This document shows, piece by piece, positions 46,456 through 55,152 of a stretch of 64,000 bases of DNA. The notes below the pieces were generated by a model. That model saw only the letters and a list, made by a program, of their open reading frames with translations, was not told the DNA's origin and searched no databases. The DNA comes from Chitinophagales bacterium (GTDB taxonomy: Bacteria > Bacteroidota > Bacteroidia > Chitinophagales > Chitinophagaceae), in contig JAATFV010000178.1 of NCBI GenBank assembly GCA_015655015.1, forward strand, positions 1 through 64,000. The letters are read 5' to 3'. Both the position numbers and the translations under genes were made by a program. Every line of letters starts with the position of its first letter. The first letter of the stretch is position 1.

Positions 46456-47472
46456 CTAACGTTTTTCAAATTCATCTTCCAGATATTTTTCGTAAATGCG
46501 GTCTGCTACTTCTAAACATCTTGGATCGTTAGTTAGTAAAAGATCCGCATATATGAGTAACGGAGGTGCCAATTTTCTTTGATCCCATTCTGAGGCTTTC
46601 CAAAATTTATTGTAAATTTTTAAAGGACCGTTATTCTTTGGAAACAAGGTCCAGTCTTTAACGACCTTACTTCCATTTTCGGTATACAAGGTTAAGTATT
46701 CAGGACTAAGATAATCGGTAAGCAAATCTGCACCTGGTTCTCCTCCCCAAACGGTTTCTTCACGATCTTCCAGTAATGTTCGGTATCTTTCAAATTTGCT
46801 TTTATCCCCAAACACATAGCTGCCAACGTAAAGAGAAGGTTTCAATAGTTCCTGATAACCCGTAATCCATCGATCCAGAAGGTCTTTTTTATTCTTTAAA
46901 ATCTTTTTTCTATTGTTAACCTGTAAAATATATCCTGCTTCGTTCAAGCCTTCCAGTATATAATTGACATTGCCATGCGCTACTCCACTTAGCCGGGCCA
47001 ACTCCCGATGAGTAGAATTTAAATTACGCTCGTCAAGTAAAAGGTTAAATACTGCTTTAAGCCCTGTTTTGGTAAATGCCCGATTGGTGACCGGCTTTTC
47101 TTCCTGAACAAACTTTTGACCCTCAATTAAGAAAATGTAGCCGGCTTGTTTAAGAAAGATATTGCCTGCGCCATCCAGGAATCCTACATTTCTTTTCTTC
47201 AATTCCATTTTTGCGTCCGGGAAGATTTTATCCGCAATCACCATAAAAGGCGGATGCGTATCGGCATAGTTTATCGCCTGGTGTAAATTACGAGTTCTTA
47301 TTTCCTTCTTTATTTCTACATATAACCGCAAACTTCTATCCCCGAAATCAAATAGTACTTCCCCATCAATTTCGCTTGGGAAAGCATATTGAGTAAACAC
47401 TCCTTTAATTCCGATTAATTGTTCAAGTTGTAACAAGGCTCTGAATGCGATATCATTTTCAATGTTGTCCAT
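46456..47472 (-). CDS. AbiEi-like antitoxin / winged-helix regulator, orphan
   Basis: 338 residues. The N-terminal 130 residues (FGDRSLRLYVEIKKEIRTRNLHQAINYA, then KKRNVGFLDGAGNIFLKQAGYIFLIEG) and the winged helix (NLNSTHRELARLSGVAHGNVNYILEGLNEAGYI) fit the AbiEi_2 group of type IV antitoxins, followed by a C-terminal domain with WGGEPGADLLTDYLSPEYLTLY. AbiEi proteins repress their own promoter and neutralise an AbiEii nucleotidyltransferase. No such toxin gene lies on either side here: the next genes are a convergent lipoprotein and divergent uvrA. Duplicated dyads overlap and precede its start codon. Confidence 0.8.
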   Translation of the reverse strand: MDNIENDIAFRALLQLEQLIGIKGVFTQYAFPSEIDGEVLFDFGDRSLRLYVEIKKEIRTRNLHQAINYADTHPPFMVIADKIFPDAKMELKKRNVGFLDGAGNIFLKQAGYIFLIEGQKFVQEEKPVTNRAFTKTGLKAVFNLLLDERNLNSTHRELARLSGVAHGNVNYILEGLNEAGYILQVNNRKKILKNKKDLLDRWITGYQELLKPSLYVGSYVFGDKSKFERYRTLLEDREETVWGGEPGADLLTDYLSPEYLTLYTENGSKVVKDWTLFPKNNGPLKIYNKFWKASEWDQRKLAPPLLIYADLLLTNDPRCLEVADRIYEKYLEDEFEKR

Positions 47473-47577
47473 TTATTTGGCATGTCCATGGTCCGTGGAC
47501 AGGTAAATTTAGTATACAATTGTTGATTTTGCTATAAAAATGTTCATTTATTTGGCATGTCCATGGTCCGTGGACAG
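47470..47577. repeat. Two identical 33-bp direct repeats, probable AbiEi-like operators
   Basis: The same 33 bases occur at 47470-47502 and 47545-47577, 75 bp apart. Each contains the near-palindrome TGTCCATGGTCCGTGGACA. The first copy overlaps the start codon of the AbiEi-like gene; a further half site, AATGGACA, follows the second copy near 47585. Known AbiEi proteins bind paired inverted repeats upstream of their own operon, so this is likely the autoregulatory site. The rest of the gap up to uvrA (47595-47817) shows nothing recognisable. Confidence 0.8.
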
Positions 47578-47817
47578 ATTCTTTCAATGGACAAATGGTA
47601 ATTTATCATTCATTAATAGTTGTGTTTTTTAAAAATAGCTTGTAAATCAATTGATTATAAGACCTTATAAAGGTCCAAAATCGTCCCGGACCGGTCAACC
47701 ATCGCAGCATTCCGATTGTTGTTCTTATCTTAGCTATCCCAAAGCGCCACGAGCGCTTAGACCGAAAGTCCATTATTAACCACACCGGAAATACGAAGGA
47801 AAAGGAATAATTGAACT

Positions 47818-50691
47818 ATGCCGATTTTAGAAAAAGACACAGATACGGGTATCGCACCCGGGGAAGAAGTTATTGAAGTATTTGGAGCGCGGGTGCATAA
47901 CCTGAAGAATATCGATATCAGGATCCCCAAGAACAAGCTGGTAGTGATAACCGGCATCAGCGGCAGCGGCAAATCCTCCCTGGCCTTCGACACCATTTAC
48001 GCGGAAGGACAACGGCGTTACATGGAAAGTTTCGGAGCCTATGCCCGGCAGTTCATCGGAGACATGGAAAGACCTGATGTGGACAAGATCACAGGCCTGA
48101 GCCCGGTGATCTCCATCGAGCAGAAAACTACCAACAAGAATCCCCGCAGCACCGTAGGCACCGTTACCGAGATCTATGATTTTCTCCGCCTCCTTTATGC
48201 CCGCATAGGGGAAGCGCATTCCTACAATACCGGTAAGAAAATGGTGAAATTCAGCGAGGAGGAGATCGTCGATAATGTCTATAAAAAGTATAAAAACAAA
48301 AAGATCTCCGTCCTGGCCCCCCTGGTCCGGGGCCGTAAAGGTCATTACCGGGAATTGTTCGAAGATGTTCGCAAAAAAGGCTACCTGAAGGTAAGGGTCG
48401 ACGGAGAGGTGAAAGACCTGGTCGCGAAAATGCAGGTCGATCGTTACAAGATCCACGATATCGAGGTGGTCATCGACCGCCTGGCAGCAACGGAGGATAT
48501 GAAGTCGCGGCTTGGCCAGAGTGTGCAAAAAGCGCTTCAGATGGGGAAAGACCTTCTATTCCTGCTCATCAATGACGATAATAAGATCGTTCAGTACAGC
48601 AAACAGCTCATGTGCGAGGATACCGGCATCAGTTATGAAGAGCCTTCTCCGAACAGTTTCTCTTTTAACTCCCCTTATGGGGCCTGTCCTACCTGTAAGG
48701 GCCTTGGCGCCGTTTACCAGGTCAGCATGGATGGGATCATTCCCGATCCGTCCAAAAGCATCAACGAAGGAGCTATCGCCCCCCTGGGAGAGGAGCGGGA
48801 TTCTTATGTCTTCAAACAGGTGCAGCAGCTGGCTAAAAAAAATAAATTCAGCCTGGACATACCCATAAAAGACATGCCTGAGAAGGCGTTGAACCTGGTG
48901 CTCTACGGAAATGAAAACGGCACGGGAGAGGTCGACCTGGATTTTGAAGAGGCTGCATCCAATGGACAGATCTATGCTACTGAGTACGAAGGATTGGTCA
49001 ATCAGCTCAAACGCTGGTTTGCCGGCGGCACTTCCGACGCTCTTCGCGAATGGGTGGAAAAATTCATGGAGCTCAAGACCTGCGATACCTGCCACGGGGC
49101 CCGTCTTAAAAAAGAAAGCCTGCACTTTAAAGTCGCGGAGAAGAATATCTCCGAGTTGAGCGACATGAACCTCAATAAATTGATCCAGTGGTTTGGTGGA
49201 ATTGAGAAGAAGCTGAATAACAAACAGAATACGATCGCGAAAGATATTCTGAAGGAGATCCGTGAACGGCTGCAATTTATGCTGGACGTAGGGCTCACTT
49301 ATCTTACCCTCAATCGCGCCTCCCGGACCCTTAGCGGGGGAGAATCCCAGCGTATCCGGCTGGCCACGCAAATAGGCTCGCAATTACAGGGAATTACCTA
49401 TGTGCTGGACGAGCCGAGCATCGGGCTGCATCAAAGGGACAATCAACGCCTGATAGAAGCCCTGAAGAACCTTCGGGACATCGGCAACAGCGTACTGGTG
49501 GTGGAACATGATAAGGACATCATGATGGCAGCCGATTACCTGGTGGATATCGGTCCGAAGGCAGGCTTTCACGGGGGGCGTATCGTTGCCCAGGGACGTC
49601 CGCCGGCCTTGCTGAAGCTCGATACCCTCACCTCCTCTTATCTCAACGGGCATCAAAGAATTGCCGTCCCTGCCGAAAGAAGGCAGGGAAACGGAAAATT
49701 TTTAGAGCTGAAAGGAGCCAAAGGCAATAATTTGAAGAATGTGGATGTGAAATTTCCCCTGGGGAAATTTATCGTAGTGACAGGAGTAAGCGGCAGCGGT
49801 AAATCCACGCTCATCAATGAAACATTATACCCCATCCTCAGTAAGCATGCTTACGGATCGAGAATGCCGATCCTGGAGTATAAAAGCATTAAGGGGTTGG
49901 AAAATATCGATAAGGTCATTGAAATAGATCAATCGCCGATCGGACGGACACCCCGGAGCAACCCGGCTACGTATTGCGGCTTCTTCACCGATATACGCAC
50001 GCTGTTCGCTTCGGTGCCGGAAGCGAAGATCCGGGGCTATAACGCAGGCCGGTTCTCCTTCAACGTGAAGAGCGGCCGCTGCGAGGTCTGTGAGGGCGGC
50101 GGCATGCGGGTGATCGAAATGAACTTTCTTCCGGACGTATATGTCCATTGCGAAAAATGTAATGGCAAACGGTACAACAGAGAGACCCTTGAGATCCGGT
50201 ATAAAGGAAAGTCGATCAGCGATGTCCTGGATATGACCGTCGAAGAGGCCGTGGAATTTTTTCAGAATATTCCGTACCTCTATCGTAAGATCAAAGTGTT
50301 GGAGGAGGTGGGGCTGGGTTATATTACCCTGGGGCAATCGGCTGTTACCCTGAGCGGCGGGGAAGCCCAAAGGGTGAAGCTGGGAACGGAATTAGGAAAA
50401 AGAGATACGGGGAAGACCTTTTATATATTGGACGAACCCACTACAGGGCTGCATTTCGAAGATATCCGGCACTTGCTGGATGTCCTGAATAAGCTGGTAG
50501 ACAGGGGAAACAGCGTACTGGTCATCGAACACAATATGGATGTGATCAAAGTGGCGGATCATGTTATAGACCTGGGACCCGAAGGGGGAGATGGAGGTGG
50601 AAGGATCCTGTTCGAGGGCGTTCCGGAAGAGCTGGCGAAAAATAAGGAAAGCTTTACCGCCGGATTTTTGAAAGACGAGCTGAAGGCCTGA
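47818..50691 (+). CDS. uvrA: Excinuclease ABC subunit A
   Basis: 957 residues, full length. Two ATPase halves: Walker A GISGSGKSS and GVSGSGKST, signatures LSGGESQRIRLATQIGSQL and LSGGEAQRVKLGTEL, Walker B YVLDEPSIGLHQRD and YILDEPTTGLHFED. Zinc-binding modules CPTCKG/CDTCHG and CEVCEGGG/CEKCNG are intact. It recognises bulky DNA lesions with UvrB in nucleotide excision repair. Antisense ORFs in this gene are shadows. Confidence 0.98.
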   Translation: MPILEKDTDTGIAPGEEVIEVFGARVHNLKNIDIRIPKNKLVVITGISGSGKSSLAFDTIYAEGQRRYMESFGAYARQFIGDMERPDVDKITGLSPVISIEQKTTNKNPRSTVGTVTEIYDFLRLLYARIGEAHSYNTGKKMVKFSEEEIVDNVYKKYKNKKISVLAPLVRGRKGHYRELFEDVRKKGYLKVRVDGEVKDLVAKMQVDRYKIHDIEVVIDRLAATEDMKSRLGQSVQKALQMGKDLLFLLINDDNKIVQYSKQLMCEDTGISYEEPSPNSFSFNSPYGACPTCKGLGAVYQVSMDGIIPDPSKSINEGAIAPLGEERDSYVFKQVQQLAKKNKFSLDIPIKDMPEKALNLVLYGNENGTGEVDLDFEEAASNGQIYATEYEGLVNQLKRWFAGGTSDALREWVEKFMELKTCDTCHGARLKKESLHFKVAEKNISELSDMNLNKLIQWFGGIEKKLNNKQNTIAKDILKEIRERLQFMLDVGLTYLTLNRASRTLSGGESQRIRLATQIGSQLQGITYVLDEPSIGLHQRDNQRLIEALKNLRDIGNSVLVVEHDKDIMMAADYLVDIGPKAGFHGGRIVAQGRPPALLKLDTLTSSYLNGHQRIAVPAERRQGNGKFLELKGAKGNNLKNVDVKFPLGKFIVVTGVSGSGKSTLINETLYPILSKHAYGSRMPILEYKSIKGLENIDKVIEIDQSPIGRTPRSNPATYCGFFTDIRTLFASVPEAKIRGYNAGRFSFNVKSGRCEVCEGGGMRVIEMNFLPDVYVHCEKCNGKRYNRETLEIRYKGKSISDVLDMTVEEAVEFFQNIPYLYRKIKVLEEVGLGYITLGQSAVTLSGGEAQRVKLGTELGKRDTGKTFYILDEPTTGLHFEDIRHLLDVLNKLVDRGNSVLVIEHNMDVIKVADHVIDLGPEGGDGGGRILFEGVPEELAKNKESFTAGFLKDELKA

Positions 50692-50779
50692 CCCGGTATG
50701 CCTTTTCATCCGGAGTACTCAGGTACGTATTTTCGCCCGGAGCCGGAACTGACGCTTTAAAACATAAAGTATAACGATA

Positions 50780-51307
50780 ATGGAGAGAATAATTATAGAC
50801 ATGGACGAAGTGATCGCCGATCCGATGGGGGAGATGATCGAATGGTATCGAAAGGAATATGGAGGGGATGTGGACTGGGATAAAATGCTGGTAGGTTCCT
50901 GGGTTAAAGGATTTCCGGAAGAGCACCAGTCCCTGGTCATGGATAGGATCCATTCCCCCGGATTCTTCCGCAATCTGCCTGTCATGGAAGACAGCATAGA
51001 AGTATTGCGGGAAATGAATGACCGGTATGAAATATTCATCGTCTCGGCGGCTATGGAATTCCCCAATTCACTGAAAGATAAGTACGAATGGCTGATAGAG
51101 CATTTTCCCTTTTTCACCTGGAGGCAGCTGGCGCTTTGCGGTAGTAAGGACCTGGTATTCGGAGATTATATGATCGACGATCACCTCAAGAACCTGAAGG
51201 GATTCAAGGGCAAGCAATACCTGTTCACTGCCGCACACAACCTGGAAGTGACCGGTTATGACCGTATTAATAACTGGAAAGAGGCGGCAGGGATCTTTCT
51301 GAAATAA
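50780..51307 (+). CDS. 5'(3')-deoxyribonucleotidase (NT5C-type HAD phosphatase)
   Basis: 175 residues with the HAD motif IIIDMDEVIADP (Asp7 nucleophile, Asp9), cap region (EYGGDVDWDKMLVGSWVKGFPEE), IFIVSAAMEFPNSLKDKYEWL and a late acidic motif GDYMIDDHLKNL. This is the NT5C layout. It removes phosphate from deoxynucleoside monophosphates. It starts 88 bp after uvrA. Confidence 0.9.
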   Translation: MERIIIDMDEVIADPMGEMIEWYRKEYGGDVDWDKMLVGSWVKGFPEEHQSLVMDRIHSPGFFRNLPVMEDSIEVLREMNDRYEIFIVSAAMEFPNSLKDKYEWLIEHFPFFTWRQLALCGSKDLVFGDYMIDDHLKNLKGFKGKQYLFTAAHNLEVTGYDRINNWKEAAGIFLK

Positions 51308-51309
51308 AA

Positions 51310-51336
51310 AGGGCCTGACTATTTATCTCAGGCCTT
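51310..51336. terminator. Hairpin after the nucleotidase gene
   Basis: GGCCTGA (51312-51318) pairs with TCAGGCC (51328-51334), extendable by a G-T and an A-T pair. It begins 3 bp after the nucleotidase stop. There is no T run on the plus strand; the minus-strand side ends in CCTTTTTATTTC, so it may act better in that direction. Confidence 0.55.
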
Positions 51337-51494
51337 GGATCCCAACAGGCGGCAGCAGGGAGTGATCAATAAAATCTTTGTTTATAAAGGGTAACTAAAA
51401 ATAGGGAACGGATCAGGTTTGTTCAACCTGCGGATATTCGGATTTTACCAATTTCCCTGCTTGCCTATTGGTTGTGCGTTGCAATTATTTTGTA

Positions 51495-51929
51495 TTACCG
51501 GACTGCCAGATGTCCATTCTCGATCCGCTCATCGTCGGTGAATACCTCGAACAGATAATTCCCTTCAGTAATATTGGCCAGTACGGTAGTTTCCCGGCTG
51601 CGGATGCTCGCCTGGTTTACCAGCCTGCCATCCATATCAAACAGGTATAATTGATAGACCTTACGCTCCTCTCCGCCGGCAGAAAAAAAGAGTACCTGCT
51701 GACGGGCATCAGGATATAATCTAATCTTGTTTTTTTTGCTGCTTTGCGACTTGCTCACCTGGATACTATGGATAGTATCGTGACAGGTGCTGATGGATGC
51801 TGGTTGCATCCCGGTAGGGGGGCCGGACGAATAAGCCGGATATTGAACAGCCAATGCAAGACTTAGGGTCATAAGACCGGTAAACACACTTCGAAAACGG
51901 CGTGTTTTCAGGGGTATAGTTTTCATCAT
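51495..51929 (-). CDS. Minimal protein with a type IX secretion sorting domain
   Basis: 144 residues: N-terminal signal peptide (FTGLMTLSLALAVQYPAYSS), a short linker (about 40-65), and a C-terminal Por_secretion_tail-like domain (IRLYPDARQQVLFFSAGGEERKVYQLYLFDMDGRLVNQASI, then VLANITEGNYLFEVFTD). There is no passenger domain between signal and sorting domain. It may be a stub of a larger secreted protein or a stand-alone surface peptide. It starts with two consecutive ATG codons; either is possible. Confidence 0.75.
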   Translation of the reverse strand: MMKTIPLKTRRFRSVFTGLMTLSLALAVQYPAYSSGPPTGMQPASISTCHDTIHSIQVSKSQSSKKNKIRLYPDARQQVLFFSAGGEERKVYQLYLFDMDGRLVNQASIRSRETTVLANITEGNYLFEVFTDDERIENGHLAVR

Positions 51930-51975
51930 AAGTTACCTATTGATTATTTAAATCAATAAAAGAAATTAGGGTACG

Positions 51976-52029
51976 GATCAACAACAACTAAAAACGATCA
52001 ATAACTAAAACAAATCAATAACTAAAACA
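51976..52029. repeat. Short AT-rich tandem repeat
   Basis: GATCAACAACAACTAAAAAC is followed by two 17-bp units, GATCAATAACTAAAACA (51996) and AATCAATAACTAAAACA (52013). It lies between the T9SS-domain gene and the outer-membrane protein gene, both on the minus strand. Confidence 0.6.
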
Positions 52030-52065
52030 AACTGACAAACAGATAAATAAGAACTTTATTCAAAC

Positions 52066-53046
52066 TTAGAATCTTAACAACGGACAATGGGTCGAATTCC
52101 TCCAGCGCTGCTCACTACCTCCTCCGATGCGAAATCCGATCTTGAACCCGGCCGTGAAATAAGCATCTTTCTGAGAAGGATCTCCTCTTTTGTTGCCTTT
52201 CCTATAACCTGGTGTATTATATCCCAGGGCGCTCTTATTGGACACTGCCTGGGCGATCGCGGCCTGTGACGCACTAAGATGAGCGGCGAACAAGCTGGGA
52301 TCTACATATTTTGTACTTACATCATCGATATAATCCGTGAAAGTCTTGCGGTGAATGATCTCGAAAGAAACGTTCACGTTTTCACTAAAGAAATACTTGA
52401 TACCTACGCCCATCGGAATATTCAGCTGCGTAAGCGAGTAGTTCTTTCTGTCGGGGTATTCGGGAAATCCTTCTCCTTCCGTATGCAGCGGTTTCAGATC
52501 TACCCAGTAGGTGTCCCCGTTAGGAGATCTGTAGCTTCCCTGCGGATTGAAGTGGAAGAGACCCAGCCCGATCACGCCATAAGGCCGGAGCCGACCGGTT
52601 ACATCCTCTGCATCATCTTCCAGGAAGACGGTAGGGTATACTTCCGCCATCACCGTTCCTTCCAGTATTTTAGATCGGAAATCAAGGTTACGGGCCAGGC
52701 GCGTTTGCTCATCGCCGCTGCCGCCTTTCTGTTTGATCTCATTATCGGCGCCTTCGATGCTGCCATAATTGAGAGAGAACCGGAAGCCCAGCCATGGAGC
52801 CGGATATGCGGTAAAATAAGCTCCCACAGCTATTTTTGTGGTAGTCATATTGTAATCTTTGATAAAAGTGGTGCCTTTCCCGGCGTGACCTCCCAGATCG
52901 CCTAAGAAGACCATGGGTCCTACTGTAATCCCCGCTTCTGTAGTGTTTTTCAGCTCGTCCTGGCTAAAAGAGGAAAAATGCAGGGACAGCGTAACTACCA
53001 GCAAGAACGAACACTTCCGCAGCAAGGAGTGTAGACTCTGTTTCAT
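52066..53046 (-). CDS. Outer-membrane beta-barrel protein (DUF6089/PorG-like)
   Basis: 326 residues; signal peptide ends at SSFSQ (about 29). The first strand region EAGITVGPMVFLGDLGG and the alternating strands (KIAVGAYFTAYPAPWLGFRFSLNYG, LRPYGVIGLGLFHFNPQG, LNIPMGVGIKYFFSENVNVSFEIIHRKTFTDYIDDV) match the DUF6089 barrel proteins, a group that includes PorG-like T9SS components. Whether this copy serves T9SS is not known; a T9SS-domain protein is encoded next to it. Confidence 0.78.
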   Translation of the reverse strand: MKQSLHSLLRKCSFLLVVTLSLHFSSFSQDELKNTTEAGITVGPMVFLGDLGGHAGKGTTFIKDYNMTTTKIAVGAYFTAYPAPWLGFRFSLNYGSIEGADNEIKQKGGSGDEQTRLARNLDFRSKILEGTVMAEVYPTVFLEDDAEDVTGRLRPYGVIGLGLFHFNPQGSYRSPNGDTYWVDLKPLHTEGEGFPEYPDRKNYSLTQLNIPMGVGIKYFFSENVNVSFEIIHRKTFTDYIDDVSTKYVDPSLFAAHLSASQAAIAQAVSNKSALGYNTPGYRKGNKRGDPSQKDAYFTAGFKIGFRIGGGSEQRWRNSTHCPLLRF

Positions 53047-53185
53047 GAATATTAGATTTAGTTTTCCGATGGTTTGGATTCCCGTTTCAAATAAATTGGA
53101 ACAGGGTATCTATACAAGAAACGAAAAAAGAGGGTTTAATTGTGTATGAAATCACAACTATTTTATCCACAGCGTTCCCAAATGA

Positions 53186-53289
53186 GGAAAGCTGCCTGAT
53201 TAAGCAGGAGTATTGCTTAGTCAAATAGGAAAACTACTTGATCGAGTAGGTGTTTACTTAGTAAATTAGGGGTATTACTTAGTAAAGTA
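53186..53289. repeat. Five 21-bp tandem repeats with internal dyads
   Basis: Units begin with GG at 53186, 53207, 53228, 53249 (20 bp) and 53269, with a core near TACTTAGTnAAGTA. Unit 3 holds CTACTTGATCGAGTAG, unit 4 holds TTTACTTAGTAAA and unit 5 holds TTACTTAGTAA, each an inverted repeat. Unit 1 keeps CTGC/GCAG arms. The array lies in the 255-bp gap between the outer-membrane protein start and the ElaA-type gene stop. Confidence 0.82.
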
Positions 53290-53301
53290 TGTGAGAAGCA
53301 T

Positions 53302-53751
53302 CTAGTCCGCAGGTAATAACATCTCAATATGTTCAATTCCATCTTCGAGATAGAGGGGACCTGCTTGCTCAAAGCCAAAAGATTCGTAGAAATTTTTCAG
53401 ATAATATTGTGCGCCAATGCGTATGATCCGCTTGCCATGAAGGGCGTATGTCATCTGAATGCTTTGCCGCAACAGGTCTTTACCTATTCCGAGCCCTCTG
53501 GCATGAGGGGAAGTTACGATCCTTCCTATCGAAGATTCCACATAGGAAAAACCCGCAGGTACAATACGTGAATATCCCATTAGCTTATCTTGTCTCCATC
53601 CCATTAAGTGGTGGCAGGATTGATCCTTATTGTCTATATCCTGGAAAACACAGTTTTGCTCGACTACAAAGACTTCACTCCGCAATCTCAAAATAGCATA
53701 CAATTCTTCTGGTTTCAGCTCCATGAATTTTTTACAGATCCAATTGGTCAT
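53302..53751 (-). CDS. GNAT acetyltransferase, ElaA family
   Basis: 149 residues with the ElaA signature LYAILRLRSEVFVVEQNCVFQDIDNKDQSCHHLMGW and the acetyl-CoA binding stretch IGRIVTSPHARGLGIGKDLL, ending in YLKNFYESFGFEQAGPLYLEDGIEHIEML. The acceptor substrate is not established. It stands upstream of no obvious partner; rarA follows in the opposite genomic direction of reading but on the same strand. Confidence 0.92.
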   Translation of the reverse strand: MTNWICKKFMELKPEELYAILRLRSEVFVVEQNCVFQDIDNKDQSCHHLMGWRQDKLMGYSRIVPAGFSYVESSIGRIVTSPHARGLGIGKDLLRQSIQMTYALHGKRIIRIGAQYYLKNFYESFGFEQAGPLYLEDGIEHIEMLLPAD

Positions 53752-53818
53752 TATGCTGGAATTCGGGTTTTCTGTTTTATGATTTCCGGGTGCCGGTTAC
53801 CTGGTCCGGGTTTTGAAA

Positions 53819-55084
53819 TTAGTAACCGTATTTATCTTTCCATAAATTTTTCAGGAATTTGCGCAGTTCCTCTTCCCGGGCGTTTTTTCCCGGATCATAG
53901 AATTTCGTTCCCGCAAGGGCGTCCGGAAGATATTCCTGTTGCGAAAAATTGTTTTCATAACTATGGCTGTACTGATAGCCTTTTCCATAATCCAGGTTTT
54001 TCATCAGCCGGGTAGGTGCATTGCGGATATGCAGGGGGACAGGAAGATCGCCTAATGAACGGACAGCAGCCTGTGCGGCGCCGATAGCGGTGGTAGCCGA
54101 ATTACTTTTGGGCGAAGAAGCCAGGTAAGTAGCGCATTGCGATAAAATAAGGTTCGACTCGGGATAACCGATCTTGTTCACGGCATCAAAACAGGCATTG
54201 GCCAGGAGCAGCGCATTTGGATTGGCATTGCCGATATCCTCACTGGCCAGGATCAACAGCCTTCTGGCAATGAACTTTACATCTTCCCCCCCTTCTATCA
54301 TCCTGGCAAGCCAGTATACGGCCGCATTGGGGTCGCTTCCCCGGATGCATTTGATAAAGGCGGAAATAACATCGTAATGCTGCTCTCCCTTCTTGTCATA
54401 GAGCGCTATGCGCTGCTGTGCTATTTCCATGACCAGCTCGTCCGTGATCACGGCCCCCTTGCCGGCAGCATTACAAACGACTTCCAGCAGGTTGAGCAGT
54501 TTACGGGCATCGCCTCCGGACATCGTGACGAGCGCTTCCGTCTCCTTCAGCTGGATATTTTCCCCGCGTAGGATCTTGTCATCCCGCAGCGCATGATGCA
54601 GCAATTGAATAAGATCCTGCTCATCCAGCGGCTTTAATACATATACCTGGCAGCGGCTGAGCAAGGCGCTGTTCACTTCGAAGGAAGGGTTTTCCGTGGT
54701 AGCCCCGATCAGGGTAACGATCCCCTTCTCCACGGCGCCTAACAGGGCATCCTGCTGTCCTTTATTGAAGCGATGAATCTCATCGATGAACAAAATGGCC
54801 CCGGATTTTTCCCGGGCGTCTGCGATCACTTCCCGCACCTCTTTTACTCCGGATGAAATAGCGCTTAACGTATAAAAAGGCACTTGCAGCGAATTAGCAA
54901 TGATCCCGGCGATCGTGGTCTTTCCCGTTCCCGGGGGACCCCATAGGATCATGGAAGGGGGTTTCCCGTTCTCGATAGCAGAACGTAAAACACTACCTTT
55001 GCCCGTCAGATGTTTTTGACCGACCAGCTGATCGAGTGTCGAGGGACGAAGCCGCTCTGCCAGCGGAGCTTGTGGAGACAACAT
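53819..55084 (-). CDS. rarA: Replication-associated recombination protein A
   Basis: 421 residues from the ATG at 55084 ([23 protein letters not shown]); the tracked frame adds ten residues upstream. AAA+ signatures: Walker [11 protein letters not shown], Walker [18 protein letters not shown], sensor [20 protein letters not shown]. The C-terminal MgsA tetramerisation part includes [31 protein letters not shown] and [12 protein letters not shown]. It acts at stalled replication forks. Confidence 0.96.
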   Translation of the reverse strand: MLSPQAPLAERLRPSTLDQLVGQKHLTGKGSVLRSAIENGKPPSMILWGPPGTGKTTIAGIIANSLQVPFYTLSAISSGVKEVREVIADAREKSGAILFIDEIHRFNKGQQDALLGAVEKGIVTLIGATTENPSFEVNSALLSRCQVYVLKPLDEQDLIQLLHHALRDDKILRGENIQLKETEALVTMSGGDARKLLNLLEVVCNAAGKGAVITDELVMEIAQQRIALYDKKGEQHYDVISAFIKCIRGSDPNAAVYWLARMIEGGEDVKFIARRLLILASEDIGNANPNALLLANACFDAVNKIGYPESNLILSQCATYLASSPKSNSATTAIGAAQAAVRSLGDLPVPLHIRNAPTRLMKNLDYGKGYQYSHSYENNFSQQEYLPDALAGTKFYDPGKNAREEELRKFLKNLWKDKYGY

Positions 55085-55152
55085 AACAAAATTTAAACGA
55101 CAATAGTACAACAAGTTACCCTTTTTCCTGTTTTAATCCCAAAACGGCTAGT

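Noticed and set aside
46456-47817. Complete type IV toxin-antitoxin operon
   Set aside because: No nucleotidyltransferase-like gene is adjacent; only the AbiEi-like regulator can be supported.
47827-49383. Long minus-strand ORFs opposite uvrA
   Set aside because: uvrA is complete on the plus strand with all motifs; the antisense frames carry no recognisable domain.
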